Below, piece by piece: positions 1 through 8,897 of a stretch of DNA of 64,000 nt. The position numbers and the translations under genes are program-made. The DNA comes from Nostoc sp. ATCC 43529 (GTDB lineage Bacteria > Cyanobacteriota > Cyanobacteriia > Cyanobacteriales > Nostocaceae). The notes beneath the pieces were generated by a model. That model was not told the DNA's origin. It ran no database searches and saw nothing but the letters and a program-made list of their open reading frames with translations. The stretch lies in assembly GCA_003326205.1 (NCBI GenBank), contig LWTK01000038.1, positions 62,001 through 126,000 of the forward strand. Direction: 5' to 3'. Every line of letters begins with the position of its first letter. The first letter of the stretch is position 1.

Positions 1-227
1 AAACTCAAAAGCAGCTAGCACAAGCATCGCTAGAAGCTTATCAACAAGCCCTTAACAAGGCAGGCTATGGCAAGATTACCACAGAAATCTTGGATGCCCC
101 TGAGTTCTACTACGCCGAAAACTACCATCAGCAATACCTAGCAAAAAATCCCAACGGCTATTGCGGTTTGGGAGGAACAAACGTTTCTTGTCCCATAGGT
201 GTAGTTGAATCGCAAGTGACTGGGTAA
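1..227 (+). CDS. msrA: Peptide methionine sulfoxide reductase MsrA, C-terminal part
   Basis: The reading frame is open from the left edge (codons start at base 3) and stops with TAA at 225-227, giving about 74 C-terminal residues. They include [20 protein letters not shown], the very characteristic MsrA segment preceding the resolving cysteine region, followed by a second cysteine in NVSCPIG. MsrA reduces methionine-S-sulfoxide in proteins with thioredoxin as electron donor. The N-terminal catalytic GCFW motif lies outside the window. A short repeat-rich spacer follows, then the convergent kinase gene. Confidence 0.93.
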   Translation, partial: TQKQLAQASLEAYQQALNKAGYGKITTEILDAPEFYYAENYHQQYLAKNPNGYCGLGGTNVSCPIGVVESQVTG

Positions 228-330
228 CGGGGACTGGGAACAGAGGGGCGGGGAGATAAGTGAACAAGGAGGATAATTCTTAACTCCTCACTCCTATTCC
301 TCACTCCTAACTCCCAATCCCCCATGCCCA

Positions 331-1524
331 CTAAAATGCAGATTTTATCAAAGCGATCGCCCTTAGCCACAACATAATACTAATGGGGGCACCAATTAAA
401 ATACCAGCGATCGCCCAACCCCTTTGATGTGCTTTGAAGTGTTCAATATTGCGCCACTGTCTACTTCTCCAAGCCCATTCGTTGCCTTTGGCACCAAGGG
501 CGATCGCCATTACCCACCAACCGTGGGGTATAAAACAGAACAAACCGTACCACACTTGGTTAGTCCACATCCATAACCAAGGCATGAGAAATGCGCCCCA
601 ATTCCAACCGAGAATTTCTTCTGGCACTGTTTCATTGTGATTGTTGATACCGCATCCAGAGTTATTAATAATTTCTTTTGGCGATAAAAGCTGATATTTG
701 TTTGCAGATTTGACAACCAGACCAGATTTAAGGGCTTGCAGTGCTTGGCGAGCACTAGTAAAACGTTTCTCTGGTGCAGGTTCTATCAATTTTTCTAGCC
801 AACTGATGAAACTGGGACTGAGGTTCACGCGGTCTGCAAATTGCAATCGTAAATCCTGCTGGGGTAAATCAGATGGCGGGATACCAGTTAGTAAATGAAT
901 TAAAGTCGCCCCCAATGCATAAAGATCCGAAGCCGCTACCGCACGCCCACCAAATTGTTCCATTGGGGCATAACCATAAGTACCGACAACAGTGAAAGTA
1001 ACGCCTTCTTTTGCCGCTTTATCTTGAACTGCGCCAAAATCAACTAAATAAATTCGATTATCTTCACCCCAGATTAAATTACTTGGTTTAATATCTCTAT
1101 GCAAAACTCCTGGATTTAACTCATGTAAATACGTAAGAATATTTAATACTTCAACGGCAATTTTTTTAGCTCGTTTTTCACTAAACCTTTTGCCACTGGC
1201 AAGTTTATCCTTGAGCGACTCACCAGGAATGTATTCTTGTATTAAGCCAAACCAGAGAGTGCGATCGTCAATACAAAAATAATCTATATACTGGGGAATT
1301 CGGGGATGATTTAGCTGTTTGAGAATTTGTGCTTCCCTCTCAAAAAGTTTCAAATCGTCCCACTGCACAGTACCGCCAAAAGCCAAAAGTTTGACCACAA
1401 CAGTAGAATTCTGGCCATCATCAGCTTGTAAATCCAATGCTTGCCAAGTTTGACGAATTCCATTGTTGCCGAGTTGGCGTTGAATTTGATAACGGTCTTG
1501 TAATATCTGTTCTACTTGCAGCAT
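331..1524 (-). CDS. Membrane-anchored serine/threonine protein kinase
   Basis: The 397-residue protein has an N-terminal Hanks-type kinase domain (about residues 10-270) and a hydrophobic C-terminus. Visible kinase elements are the ATP-binding lysine in VVVK (K45), the catalytic loop HRDIKPSN (142-149), DFG (162-164) and an APMEQ activation-segment end. The glycine-rich loop is weak (LGNNGIRQTW), so nucleotide binding may be atypical. The C-terminal 100 residues hold Trp-rich hydrophobic stretches compatible with two or more membrane spans, a layout common in cyanobacterial kinases. The substrate is unknown. It is convergent with msrA, and rfbB lies upstream on the same strand. Confidence 0.88.
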   Translation of the reverse strand: MLQVEQILQDRYQIQRQLGNNGIRQTWQALDLQADDGQNSTVVVKLLAFGGTVQWDDLKLFEREAQILKQLNHPRIPQYIDYFCIDDRTLWFGLIQEYIPGESLKDKLASGKRFSEKRAKKIAVEVLNILTYLHELNPGVLHRDIKPSNLIWGEDNRIYLVDFGAVQDKAAKEGVTFTVVGTYGYAPMEQFGGRAVAASDLYALGATLIHLLTGIPPSDLPQQDLRLQFADRVNLSPSFISWLEKLIEPAPEKRFTSARQALQALKSGLVVKSANKYQLLSPKEIINNSGCGINNHNETVPEEILGWNWGAFLMPWLWMWTNQVWYGLFCFIPHGWWVMAIALGAKGNEWAWRSRQWRNIEHFKAHQRGWAIAGILIGAPISIMLWLRAIALIKSAF

Positions 1525-1632
1525 CTGACACCTGCTGGCAATTTACGCTAATCTCATTCCCTTACTATTCAAGGATAGTCATTATCTAGAAAAACTGCGG
1601 GAACCTGATTATTAAGGCAGGTTATTTTCGCT

Positions 1633-1662
1633 ATTGCCTATTGCCTGTTGCCTATTGCCTGT
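1633..1662. repeat. Short heptamer tandem repeat (TTGCCTA type)
   Basis: Degenerate tandem copies of a 7-base unit (ATTGCCT / GTTGCCT) lie between the kinase gene and the 3' end of rfbB. They belong to the STRR class common in filamentous cyanobacteria. Confidence 0.7.
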
Positions 1663-1675
1663 CCAAAGGACTCGA

Positions 1676-2743
1676 TCATTTTACAGAATAATTTTTGCGA
1701 TAGTAAGCTTGATATTCCGCAGACAACAGAGGTTCCCACCAATCACGATGAGTGAGATACCACTCAACAGTTAAACGCAAACCTTCGGCAATTGTTACTG
1801 AAGGCGTCCAACCAAGTTGAGTTTTAATCTTATTCGCATTAATGGCATATCTTCTATCGTGTCCAGGTCTATCTTTAACAAAAGTAATTAATTGATTTGC
1901 TGGATGCACTGGTAGATCGGATGCTAATTCATCCATCATTTGACATAAAAGTTCCACGAGGTTAATATTTTCTACCTCATTATTACCACCAATATTGTAT
2001 GTTTCCCCTGGCTTTCCGCGATTAATTACTACATCTAGAGCCAGACAATGATCGCCCACATAAAGCCAATCCCGGACATTTTTACCATCACCATAAACAG
2101 GTAATGGTTTACCAATTAAAGTATTGATACACATTAGGGGAATCAGCTTTTCTGGAAACTGATAGGAACCATAATTATTGGAACAATTTGTAATAATTGT
2201 CGGCAGATTATATGTATGATAATAAGCACGCACTAAGTGGTCGCTACCAGCTTTGGAAGCTGAATAGGGACTATTGGGAGCGTACGGCGTAGTTTCAGAA
2301 AAAGCTGCATCATCTGGGCCTAAACTACCGTAGACTTCATCAGTAGAAACGTGCAAGAAACGATAATCAGATGGCTGTGCTTTTGTCTGCCAATATTGGC
2401 GAAAAGCTTCCAGGAGAGTGAAAGTTCCTACTACATTAGTTTGGACAAAAGCACCAGGGCCGAGAATCGAGCGATCGACATGAGACTCAGCAGCAAAATG
2501 GGCGATGGTATCAATATTTTCCGTTGATAATAAATTATCGACAAGGGGGCGATCGCAAATATCACCCTGCACAAATCGAAAATTCTCCCTTCCTTCAACC
2601 GGGGTCAAATTCAAACGATTTCCCGCATAAGTGAGAGCATCCAACACCACCACCCGGTCATCTGGATAAGCTTGACACCAATGATGTACAAAATTCGCCC
2701 CAATAAACCCCGCACCCCCCGTCACCAATAATCGCCGACTCAT
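1676..2743 (-). CDS. rfbB: dTDP-glucose 4,6-dehydratase
   Basis: The 355-residue protein is full length for an extended short-chain dehydrogenase. It has an N-terminal NAD-binding TGGAGFIG motif (8-15), the STDEVYG segment with the catalytic Asp-Glu pair typical of RfbB, and a YSASK (YxxxK) active site. It converts dTDP-glucose to dTDP-4-keto-6-deoxyglucose, the committed step toward dTDP-rhamnose and other deoxysugars of surface polysaccharides. A glycosyltransferase gene lies 31 bases upstream on the same strand, which suggests a shared role in polysaccharide assembly. Confidence 0.95.
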   Translation of the reverse strand: MSRRLLVTGGAGFIGANFVHHWCQAYPDDRVVVLDALTYAGNRLNLTPVEGRENFRFVQGDICDRPLVDNLLSTENIDTIAHFAAESHVDRSILGPGAFVQTNVVGTFTLLEAFRQYWQTKAQPSDYRFLHVSTDEVYGSLGPDDAAFSETTPYAPNSPYSASKAGSDHLVRAYYHTYNLPTIITNCSNNYGSYQFPEKLIPLMCINTLIGKPLPVYGDGKNVRDWLYVGDHCLALDVVINRGKPGETYNIGGNNEVENINLVELLCQMMDELASDLPVHPANQLITFVKDRPGHDRRYAINANKIKTQLGWTPSVTIAEGLRLTVEWYLTHRDWWEPLLSAEYQAYYRKNYSVK

Positions 2744-2774
2744 CCAATTTCCTCTCTTCTCTGTTGCGGTTTGT

Positions 2775-3776
2775 TTATTTAAACTGAAAATATTTTTTTC
2801 TCAGCTTACCATATATCCTCTGTGCCAATAATTTAGCCATACGAATTTTAGTCAAATTCTTAATATTAGATGGCTGCTGTATTTTGTGATCAAAAAATGT
2901 ATTTAGTTCATCCAAAATCACTTGTAGCCGCTTCATAATATTTTCAGTTCGATACTCGGCAAAAAAATCTTCATTTAACGAAAAGCCTCCTGAATAATCA
3001 AGCGTCTTTAGAATACGTTGCACATCATATTCTTGTGAATATCCAGCGATTTTATAGCAATTAAATCCAGGATCTAAGTAATCTGACAATCCACCATTAA
3101 CACTAGAAAATACTTGACATCCACAGGCAAGGGCTTCCATTGGTTGCAGACCAAATCCTTCACTAACACCTTGTTGTGTCCAGTATTCAGCAGAATCATA
3201 GAGGTAAACCTTAGCCCGGTTAAATAGTCCGGGTAAATCCTCGACATAGGAATCGACAACGAAAACATTGCAATGTTTTTGTAACCCTGGAATCAATTCT
3301 TTGATTAAATATTCAGAAGATTTTCGAGCCTGAACTAAAACATCAATATCTCGTTCTAAACCTAAATTTTTAAAGTCATCAGAAATTTGATTAGGTAAAT
3401 AATAAATCAAAGAATTGGGTGATTTTTCTCCCCAATATCCCATTGTATAGCGACTAACAGTAACAATTGGAATACTTGCGGGGAGCTTAAATGGGTAACC
3501 TGCGCTATGTGCGTGGTAAACAACATTGTATTGCTTTAGTTTAGGGACAAGTTGAGCTACATCAAATCCCCAATTAATCACAAAAATCACATCATTGAGA
3601 TTTTCTTCTTGGAGCAAATCATCAATGAATTGCTTACCTTTTTCCCGTTGACGATAAGTTACAACATCAGCACTACAAATCTGCTGAACCAGATTAACTG
3701 TTTTCAATTCTGCCCAAAGACCACCGCAGGCAAATTTTCCATCTGTACCAGGAAGTAAGAAGTAAAGTTTTCTCAT
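2775..3776 (-). CDS. Glycosyltransferase, GT-B family-1-like
   Basis: The 333-residue protein has a C-terminal half like family-1 glycosyltransferases: EGFGLQPMEALACGCQVFSS, followed by a glycine-rich loop, matches the conserved E-x7-E region that binds the nucleotide-sugar. The N-terminal half contains GTDGKFACGGLWAELK and no signal peptide. It probably transfers a sugar to a surface polysaccharide; donor and acceptor cannot be read from the sequence. It lies directly upstream of rfbB on the same strand, so co-transcription is likely. Confidence 0.82.
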   Translation of the reverse strand: MRKLYFLLPGTDGKFACGGLWAELKTVNLVQQICSADVVTYRQREKGKQFIDDLLQEENLNDVIFVINWGFDVAQLVPKLKQYNVVYHAHSAGYPFKLPASIPIVTVSRYTMGYWGEKSPNSLIYYLPNQISDDFKNLGLERDIDVLVQARKSSEYLIKELIPGLQKHCNVFVVDSYVEDLPGLFNRAKVYLYDSAEYWTQQGVSEGFGLQPMEALACGCQVFSSVNGGLSDYLDPGFNCYKIAGYSQEYDVQRILKTLDYSGGFSLNEDFFAEYRTENIMKRLQVILDELNTFFDHKIQQPSNIKNLTKIRMAKLLAQRIYGKLRKKYFQFK

Positions 3777-3881
3777 CAGTTTTTTAAGGAAGTGGAGAGT
3801 GGGGAGATAGGGAGATGGGGAGATAAGGACAAGGAGAATGGTTCTTTACTCCTCGTCAACAGTCAACAGTCAACACTTCCT
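3777..3881. repeat. Purine-rich and TCAACAG short repeats
   Basis: The spacer is made of GGGGAGATA-type purine repeats and three copies of a TCAACAG-like heptamer (about 3858-3877). No gene is seen. Confidence 0.6.
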
Positions 3882-4583
3882 TTATTCTTGCCATTTCACC
3901 CGGACAAAATGTGCCTCCCGTGCCCAGAGGTCGCGTGTACGCGTAATGTTTTCAATTGTTAGGTTAAAAGGAATGGCGGTTGTTAAATAACGCTGTACCA
4001 TAGAACCTAAATCAGGTGCGAGTTCAGCAGCTGTTGTTGCAGCTAACCCCAAACCTATAAGTTGCTCTATTGGTCGGAATGGTAACAAAAAATGTGCGCT
4101 CACAGCTAATCCGGCGGTTAAGAGCATTGCTACTGATACATTTGTGCCACAACGCGGATGTACTGCTAAATCCCATTCTCCAGTGGTGATACGATGTCGG
4201 GCAAGTGTGACTGCACGCCGCAAATCACTGATATTCACTTCGCCATAGAGGTAGAATCCTTGTTCCGTAGACAGACCGCCTAATAGTTCGTTATCTAGTT
4301 GAACTTTCTTGGGTTCTGCTGTGGTGTGGTATGCACTATTTGATTCGCTCAGAACCCAAACAGTGGCATGTTCTAGGGCGTGAACCTGCCGCAGCATCAA
4401 AATTTCTTTCAATCCTGGAATGAACGACAGTTGCCTAAGTAAGTCAGTATCTTGTGTGGGATACGGAAAGTCTGAGGGTTGAGATTCTGAGGTTGGAACT
4501 TTTCCTGACAGAGGTGTTGTCAAATCAAAATTCAAAAATTCAAAGGGAAAAGAACCACCTTGAAAAGAAGTAGAAGTATTCAT
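3882..4583 (-). CDS. DUF6391-type conserved cyanobacterial protein
   Basis: The 233-residue product contains LRQVHALEHATVWVLSE, an HxxEH-like signature that I associate with the DUF6391 family of cyanobacterial proteins. A second conserved stretch, LAVHPRCGTN, is followed by a hydrophobic region (VAMLLTAGLAVSAHFLLPF) that could be membrane-associated. The ATG at 4583 is preferred over an upstream TTG at 4601 because a GGAGAG sequence lies about 12 bases before it. The HxxxH-type histidines suggest metal binding, but no function is established. Confidence 0.72.
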   Translation of the reverse strand: MNTSTSFQGGSFPFEFLNFDLTTPLSGKVPTSESQPSDFPYPTQDTDLLRQLSFIPGLKEILMLRQVHALEHATVWVLSESNSAYHTTAEPKKVQLDNELLGGLSTEQGFYLYGEVNISDLRRAVTLARHRITTGEWDLAVHPRCGTNVSVAMLLTAGLAVSAHFLLPFRPIEQLIGLGLAATTAAELAPDLGSMVQRYLTTAIPFNLTIENITRTRDLWAREAHFVRVKWQE

Positions 4584-4678
4584 CGGAACACTGCTCTCCA
4601 AGCCGATGGAGCAACGTAGATTTCTTTCAAATGTAGCGCTTGCATCACTGAATTGTTGCTAATTTTTGTTATTGAGCT

Positions 4679-4750
4679 GGGCATTGGGCATGGGGCATGG
4701 GGCATGGGGCATGGGGCATGGGGCATGGGGCATGGGGCATTGGGCATTGG
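4679..4750. repeat. GGGCATG heptamer STRR array
   Basis: About ten near-perfect tandem copies of a 7-base unit (GGGCATG, with GGGCATT variants at the ends). It is a classic short tandemly repeated repetitive sequence of heterocystous cyanobacteria. Related units recur at 11361, 46251 and 51741. Confidence 0.95.
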
Positions 4751-4833
4751 CCAAACAGGGAGTGTTGACTGTTGACTGTTTAGTGAGGTTAAGAGTTATT
4801 CTTCCCTGCTCGCCCTGCCTCCCCATCTCTCCC

Positions 4834-4868
4834 AGTCCCCAGTCCCTAGTCCCCAGTCCCCAGTCCCT
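4834..4868. repeat. AGTCCCC/T heptamer STRR array
   Basis: Five consecutive 7-base units (AGTCCCC or AGTCCCT) are read directly. It is a second STRR family within the same spacer. Confidence 0.95.
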
Positions 4869-5004
4869 GATGCCAAGGACTCGGAGCTTTTGGTAGAGTG
4901 TTCGCACCGTAACAAATGTGCGAGGAGAGGAAGAATCAGTAAAACTCAATATTGGCTTTTCAGCATACTACACCCGATAAATCGTGTTACTACGAGTCAA
5001 TTGT

Positions 5005-5268
5005 TTATTCGATCTGATTAGGCAGAGGACAGCAATTGACATCATTCAAACAGACTTTGCCCCACTGTAAAGCCCAGCGGACAAGGGCTACTCGATTTTC
5101 TGTCTCGGTCTTGGTGAGAATGTTACTGATATGGTTATCAACTGTACGCTTGCTAATTTCCAGTTTCACTGCAATCTCTTGGTTAGTTAAGCCAGCGGCC
5201 ACTAAGTCGATAATTTGCAGCTCTCTGTCTGACAGACTAACAGGGGTCTCAGACTTGCCACCAGCCAT
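5005..5268 (-). CDS. Small LuxR-type regulator, PedR-like
   Basis: The product is only 87 residues and is essentially a LuxR/FixJ-type helix-turn-helix: LSDRELQIIDLVAAGLTNQE followed by the recognition helix region SKRTVDNHISNI. There is no receiver domain. Size and layout match PedR, the small cyanobacterial regulator (Synechocystis Ssl0564) whose activity follows photosynthetic electron transport. A cysteine-containing tail (VCLNDVNCCPLP) is notable because PedR is redox-controlled. The ATG at 5268 is chosen over the GTG at 5307 because GGGAGG lies just upstream. It is divergent from the sugar kinase gene. Confidence 0.8.
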   Translation of the reverse strand: MAGGKSETPVSLSDRELQIIDLVAAGLTNQEIAVKLEISKRTVDNHISNILTKTETENRVALVRWALQWGKVCLNDVNCCPLPNQIE

Positions 5269-5630
5269 GACTATTTCTATCCTCCCTTGGTATATGTACT
5301 TAATCACTCTTTTTAATTCTAGAAGATTCTTTTGTTGGTAGGGGTTTCAAGTGTTAGCTGTAATACGATTGTCAATATTTTCTTTCGATTTCAATTTGCC
5401 AGGAATTTGACTAACAAATTTTTAATGCAGAAAATATTACATTTTTTTAGTACAAATCTAGTTTAAATACTGAGACAAGCAAAGCATGTATTAGGGGCAT
5501 ATATATGTTATTGGAGTAGTAAAAATTGCCATTTAATTCTATGAAGGACTGGCGACAGATAGCAACAATTATTGTAGATTTTATACTGGAAATTCGTAAT
5601 CCAAAATCGAAACCTAAAATCTAAAATGAA
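5269..5630. promoter_or_regulatory. Divergent intergenic region
   Basis: About 360 AT-rich bases separate the pedR-like gene (minus) and the sugar kinase gene (plus). Both promoters must lie here, but I cannot assign -10/-35 boxes with confidence. No open frame of note is present. Confidence 0.45.
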
Positions 5631-6608
5631 ATGAGCAATCCCCGTGTTTTATGCCTTGGTGAGATTTTGTTTGATTGTTTGGCCGATCAATTAGGGCTGA
5701 AGCTGGAAGAAGTGAAATCCTGGACTCCCTACCCAGGAGGGGCACCAGCTAATGTGGCCTGTGCTTTAGTCAAGTTGGGGACGCCAACGGCCTTTATTGG
5801 GGCTGTTGGCGAAGATGAACCAGGAAATGCACTGGTGAAGCTATTACAAGATGTGGGTGTAGAGACAACTGGGGTGCAACGCCATCCCACAGCACCAACA
5901 CGACAAGTTTATGTCACAAGGGATCTGTCTGGCGATCGCACTTTTGCTGGATTTGGTCAGTATGATACCTCTGAATTTGCTGATACTCGCCTGCAAGCCA
6001 AACAATTGCCAGATTCACTCTTTCAAGAGGCAGATTTTCTAGTTTTGGGCACCTTGGAGTTAGCTTATCCTGAAAGCGAACAAGCAGTTTACCGCGCCCT
6101 AGAATTAGCAGAACAATACGACCTGAAGATTGTGCTGGATGTCAACTGGCGTCCTGTATTTTGGCACGATCCAAACATCGCTCATCAAAAAATTCCAGAA
6201 TTATTTAATAAAGTCGATTTCCTCAAACTTTCCAAAGAAGAAGCCGAATGGCTCTTTGAAACGGCAGATCCGGGAGCCATAACTTACCGTCTGGCTTCTA
6301 TTGAGGGAGTATTAGTCACAGATGGAGAAAATGGTTGTACTTACTGTCTTGGTGAAAACGAAGGTAAATTACCCTCATTTTCCATTCCTGTAGTTGATAC
6401 AACTGGTGCAGGAGATAGCTTTTTGGCAGGATTTATTCACCAACTGAGCCAGTATGGTATTCACAGCTTGCGGGATGCAGAAACGGCAAAACGCATTGTT
6501 ACCTATGCTAGTGCTGTTGGGGCATTGACTACTATTAAACCAGGTGCGATCGCTTCTCAACCCACAGCGGCCGAAGTCGAAGCTTTTTTAGCCACAAATC
6601 AACTTTAG
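5631..6608 (+). CDS. PfkB-family carbohydrate kinase (fructokinase-like)
   Basis: The 325-residue protein shows both PfkB signatures: an N-terminal GGAPANVACALVKLG segment and the C-terminal DTTGAGDSFLAGF motif with the catalytic aspartate and anion hole. FLKLSKEEAEWL and VLVTDGENG are typical internal blocks. It probably phosphorylates a ketose, most likely fructose, feeding sugar into glycolysis or the oxidative pentose phosphate pathway. Substrate identity is inferred from overall resemblance. No clear ribosome binding site precedes the ATG. Confidence 0.88.
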   Translation: MSNPRVLCLGEILFDCLADQLGLKLEEVKSWTPYPGGAPANVACALVKLGTPTAFIGAVGEDEPGNALVKLLQDVGVETTGVQRHPTAPTRQVYVTRDLSGDRTFAGFGQYDTSEFADTRLQAKQLPDSLFQEADFLVLGTLELAYPESEQAVYRALELAEQYDLKIVLDVNWRPVFWHDPNIAHQKIPELFNKVDFLKLSKEEAEWLFETADPGAITYRLASIEGVLVTDGENGCTYCLGENEGKLPSFSIPVVDTTGAGDSFLAGFIHQLSQYGIHSLRDAETAKRIVTYASAVGALTTIKPGAIASQPTAAEVEAFLATNQL

Positions 6609-6620
6609 AAGTTAGTAAAA

Positions 6621-6744
6621 CTAGTGGTCTATCGCATTAATTTTGTAGGGAAAAAATGTTCGTAGTAAGGACTTTAGTCCTTGATTTTTAAGCACGCTTT
6701 GTGCTTACTACGAACTTTTCATAACTAATGCGATGAACCACTAG
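6621..6744. mobile_element. MITE-like inverted repeat element
   Basis: About 124 bases with imperfect terminal inverted repeats: CTAGTGGTCTATCGCATTA on the left and TAATGCGATGAACCACTAG on the right. A second internal inverted pair (TTCGTAGTAAG / CTTACTACGAA) encloses two small hairpins. It has no coding capacity. The structure is that of a non-autonomous element mobilised by a transposase elsewhere. Confidence 0.75.
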
Positions 6745-6816
6745 CGGTAATATTAGCTCCTCAAGCTTGATATTCCCAGCTAGAAAATAAATTGAAATTT
6801 GAATTTGGAATTGATT

Positions 6817-7572
6817 ATGATAACCCAATTCAATGAAACCAAACCATCAAGTCAACTGATAATAACTTGGGAAGCCTTACCCAAAGACTTTCAACTAGAG
6901 GATGAACCAGTGGAGAATACAGGTCAGCCAATATTAGCTGGTGCTTTGCGTGAAAGTTTAGAAATTAGTGGTTTCATCCAACCCCAAATGTTAATCGCTT
7001 CCAACTTTGGATTATGTGCAACCGTCAACGGACAACTGGTGATTAAAGCACCAGATTGGGTGTATGTACCAACAGTGAAAGAAGTTATCAGTAATCGCAA
7101 AAGTTATACACCAATTTTAGAAGGTGAAATCCCGCTAATTGTGATGGAATTTCTCTCTGATACCGACGGGGGAGAATATTCAGTTAAGCGCACTTACCCG
7201 CCAGGAAGATGGTTTTTTTACGAACAGATATTGCAAGTTCCTATATACATAATTTTTGAGCAAAATGGGGGTTTATTGGAATATTATCAATTGGAAAATG
7301 GACGTTATGAATTAAAGTTACCAGACGAAAATGGTCGTCATTTCGTAGATGCAATGGGCTTATTTTTGGGAACATGGCAAGGAACAAAAGAAGCTCATAC
7401 TGGTTATTGGTTGCGTTGGTGGGATAAAGATGGGAATTTGTTACCTTGGGCGGTGGAAAAAATTGAACAAGAACGCCAGCGTACCGAACAAGAACGTCAG
7501 CAAAAAGAAAGACTAATTGCTTATTTGCAGTCGCAAGGTATTGACCCTAATAATTTACCTGCTTTTGAGTAG
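6817..7572 (+). CDS. Uma2-family (DUF820) putative nuclease
   Basis: The 251-residue product looks like the Uma2/DUF820 family, which is hugely expanded in cyanobacteria and has a PD-(D/E)xK nuclease-like fold. Visible are an APDWVYVP segment, PLIVMEFLSD corresponding to the acidic core strand, WFFYEQIL, and a C-terminal Gln/Glu/Arg coiled coil (IEQERQRTEQERQQKERL) ending in SQGIDPNNLP. The ATG at 6817 matches usual N-termini better than the upstream TTG/ATG at 6799. Biological role is unknown; some members are thought to be transposon-associated. Confidence 0.85.
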   Translation: MITQFNETKPSSQLIITWEALPKDFQLEDEPVENTGQPILAGALRESLEISGFIQPQMLIASNFGLCATVNGQLVIKAPDWVYVPTVKEVISNRKSYTPILEGEIPLIVMEFLSDTDGGEYSVKRTYPPGRWFFYEQILQVPIYIIFEQNGGLLEYYQLENGRYELKLPDENGRHFVDAMGLFLGTWQGTKEAHTGYWLRWWDKDGNLLPWAVEKIEQERQRTEQERQQKERLIAYLQSQGIDPNNLPAFE

Positions 7573-7936
7573 AAATGTTGTTAGGTGGTTGAATATTGAC
7601 AATTGACCGCTAACCGTCAACATTCAACGCAAAATACCATCTTCTTTTAGGAGTGAGACGATGTGAATGATACTTTTTAAACATTAGACTTCTTGCAAAA
7701 TTCCTTTTCTTCGCTCTTTTATTTGCATCTTTGCGTGTTAGCGAAGCGGGGCGTAGCCCGACCAAAAATTATTTATGCAAGAGACTCCATGAACACAATT
7801 CACAATGAAGGAATGAAAATATTTCTTTCCTAGTCCCCAGTCCCCAGTCCCCAATCCCTATTTTCAAGGCAGGTCTATTCTTTAATAATTTTAATTGCTA
7901 TTAATTAGCGCTAAAATTGGATTCATCAAAGATTTT
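7573..7936. other. Repeat-bearing spacer
   Basis: This 364-base gap between convergent genes holds a MITE-like element (7686-7786) and an AGTCCCC-type heptamer repeat near 7833-7857. No gene is seen. Confidence 0.6.
7686..7786. mobile_element. MITE-like repeat with terminal inverted repeats
   Basis: The left end reads AGACTTCTTGCAAAA and the right end TTTATGCAAGAGACT, an imperfect terminal inverted repeat. Internally there is a GGGGCGTAGCCCG palindrome that is common in Nostoc-type genomes. Non-coding. Confidence 0.6.
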
Positions 7937-8602
7937 TCATCTTTGCCAGAGAGCATTAACAGTTACAAATTCATAGCCTTGTTGTAGCAATTGAGGAATA
8001 AGAATTTTGATTGTGGCAGCAACATCTTGTCCGCCACAAACACCATCGTGTAAGACAATCAACGAACCATTTTTGACTTGCTGTATAACTCGTTTTACCA
8101 CAGTGTTGACCCCTGGCCGCACCCAATCTTCTGGTACAACACTCCACATTACTGGGCGGTAATTCCACTGTGAAAATAATTTTAAAGTAGTAGGTGTAAA
8201 TAAACCATTGGGGGGACGGACATCCCGCACTTGTTCGGGTTGCAGATTGCAAGCATTGTAGATGGCAACTTGGGTTTTTTCTAAACTCTCCTTGAGTTCA
8301 TTTGCTGAAAGCATGGGGAAAGACCGATGATCGTAACCATGCAATCCAATCCAGTGTCCGCGATCGCTAACAGCTTTAGCAACAGCTGGCGAACGGTTGA
8401 CGCAGACACCCAACCAAAAAAAACTCGCTGTAATTTTGTACTGGTCTAAAACTGCTAACACTTCCGGTGTATGTTGCGGATGGGGACCATCATCAAATGT
8501 TAAGGCGATCGCTTTTCTATGGGGATTTCCCATCCAAAGGCAATTGGGAAAACTTGGCTGGAGAATGCGGTAGAAAATTGGGAACAGGGGAGCTAGTTGC
8601 AT
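7937..8602 (-). CDS. Polysaccharide deacetylase (NodB homology domain)
   Basis: The 221-residue protein is a carbohydrate esterase family 4 type deacetylase. It carries motif 1 (ALTFDDGPHP, with the catalytic base and metal-binding Asp), motif 2 (HGYDHRS, metal-binding His residues), motif 3-like RPPNGLF, and the late LIVLHDG motif with the catalytic His. It would remove N-acetyl groups from peptidoglycan or another polysaccharide. No strong signal peptide is apparent, although the N-terminus is hydrophobic. Confidence 0.9.
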   Translation of the reverse strand: MQLAPLFPIFYRILQPSFPNCLWMGNPHRKAIALTFDDGPHPQHTPEVLAVLDQYKITASFFWLGVCVNRSPAVAKAVSDRGHWIGLHGYDHRSFPMLSANELKESLEKTQVAIYNACNLQPEQVRDVRPPNGLFTPTTLKLFSQWNYRPVMWSVVPEDWVRPGVNTVVKRVIQQVKNGSLIVLHDGVCGGQDVAATIKILIPQLLQQGYEFVTVNALWQR

Positions 8603-8897
8603 TTTACGTTTTTTTGCTGCTGAAAACTTTTTGTAGGTGTTGCTGGCGAAATTGGGATGTCTGCGACTGGCTACACCTACACTTCTGGCAATAAAGCATA
8701 TTTGGTTAAATGGTAATCTATAAAAACTCCAAGCGTAGGAGCTTTGAGGCTGTTGACTGTTAACTGATGACTGTTAACCATCAACATAAAATCCATAAGC
8801 TTACATTTGTAACAAAATCTGTAACAGCAATATTATTTGAGCTAAGACTCGTCTAAATTGATGAGAAATCTACGGGGAATCCCTGAATTAGTCGGTA

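Larger units (their letters stand above)
4584..5004. other. Gene-free, repeat-rich spacer
   Basis: This roughly 420-base gap between the DUF6391 gene and the PedR-like gene is dominated by two heptamer arrays (annotated separately). Open frames across it are encoded by the repeats and look spurious. No RNA gene is evident. Confidence 0.7.

Noticed and set aside
4659..4949. Open frames on both strands across the GGGCATG array
   Set aside because: The translations are pure repeat (HAPCPMP, GHGAWGM) from the heptamer array, with no domain and no credible ribosome binding site.
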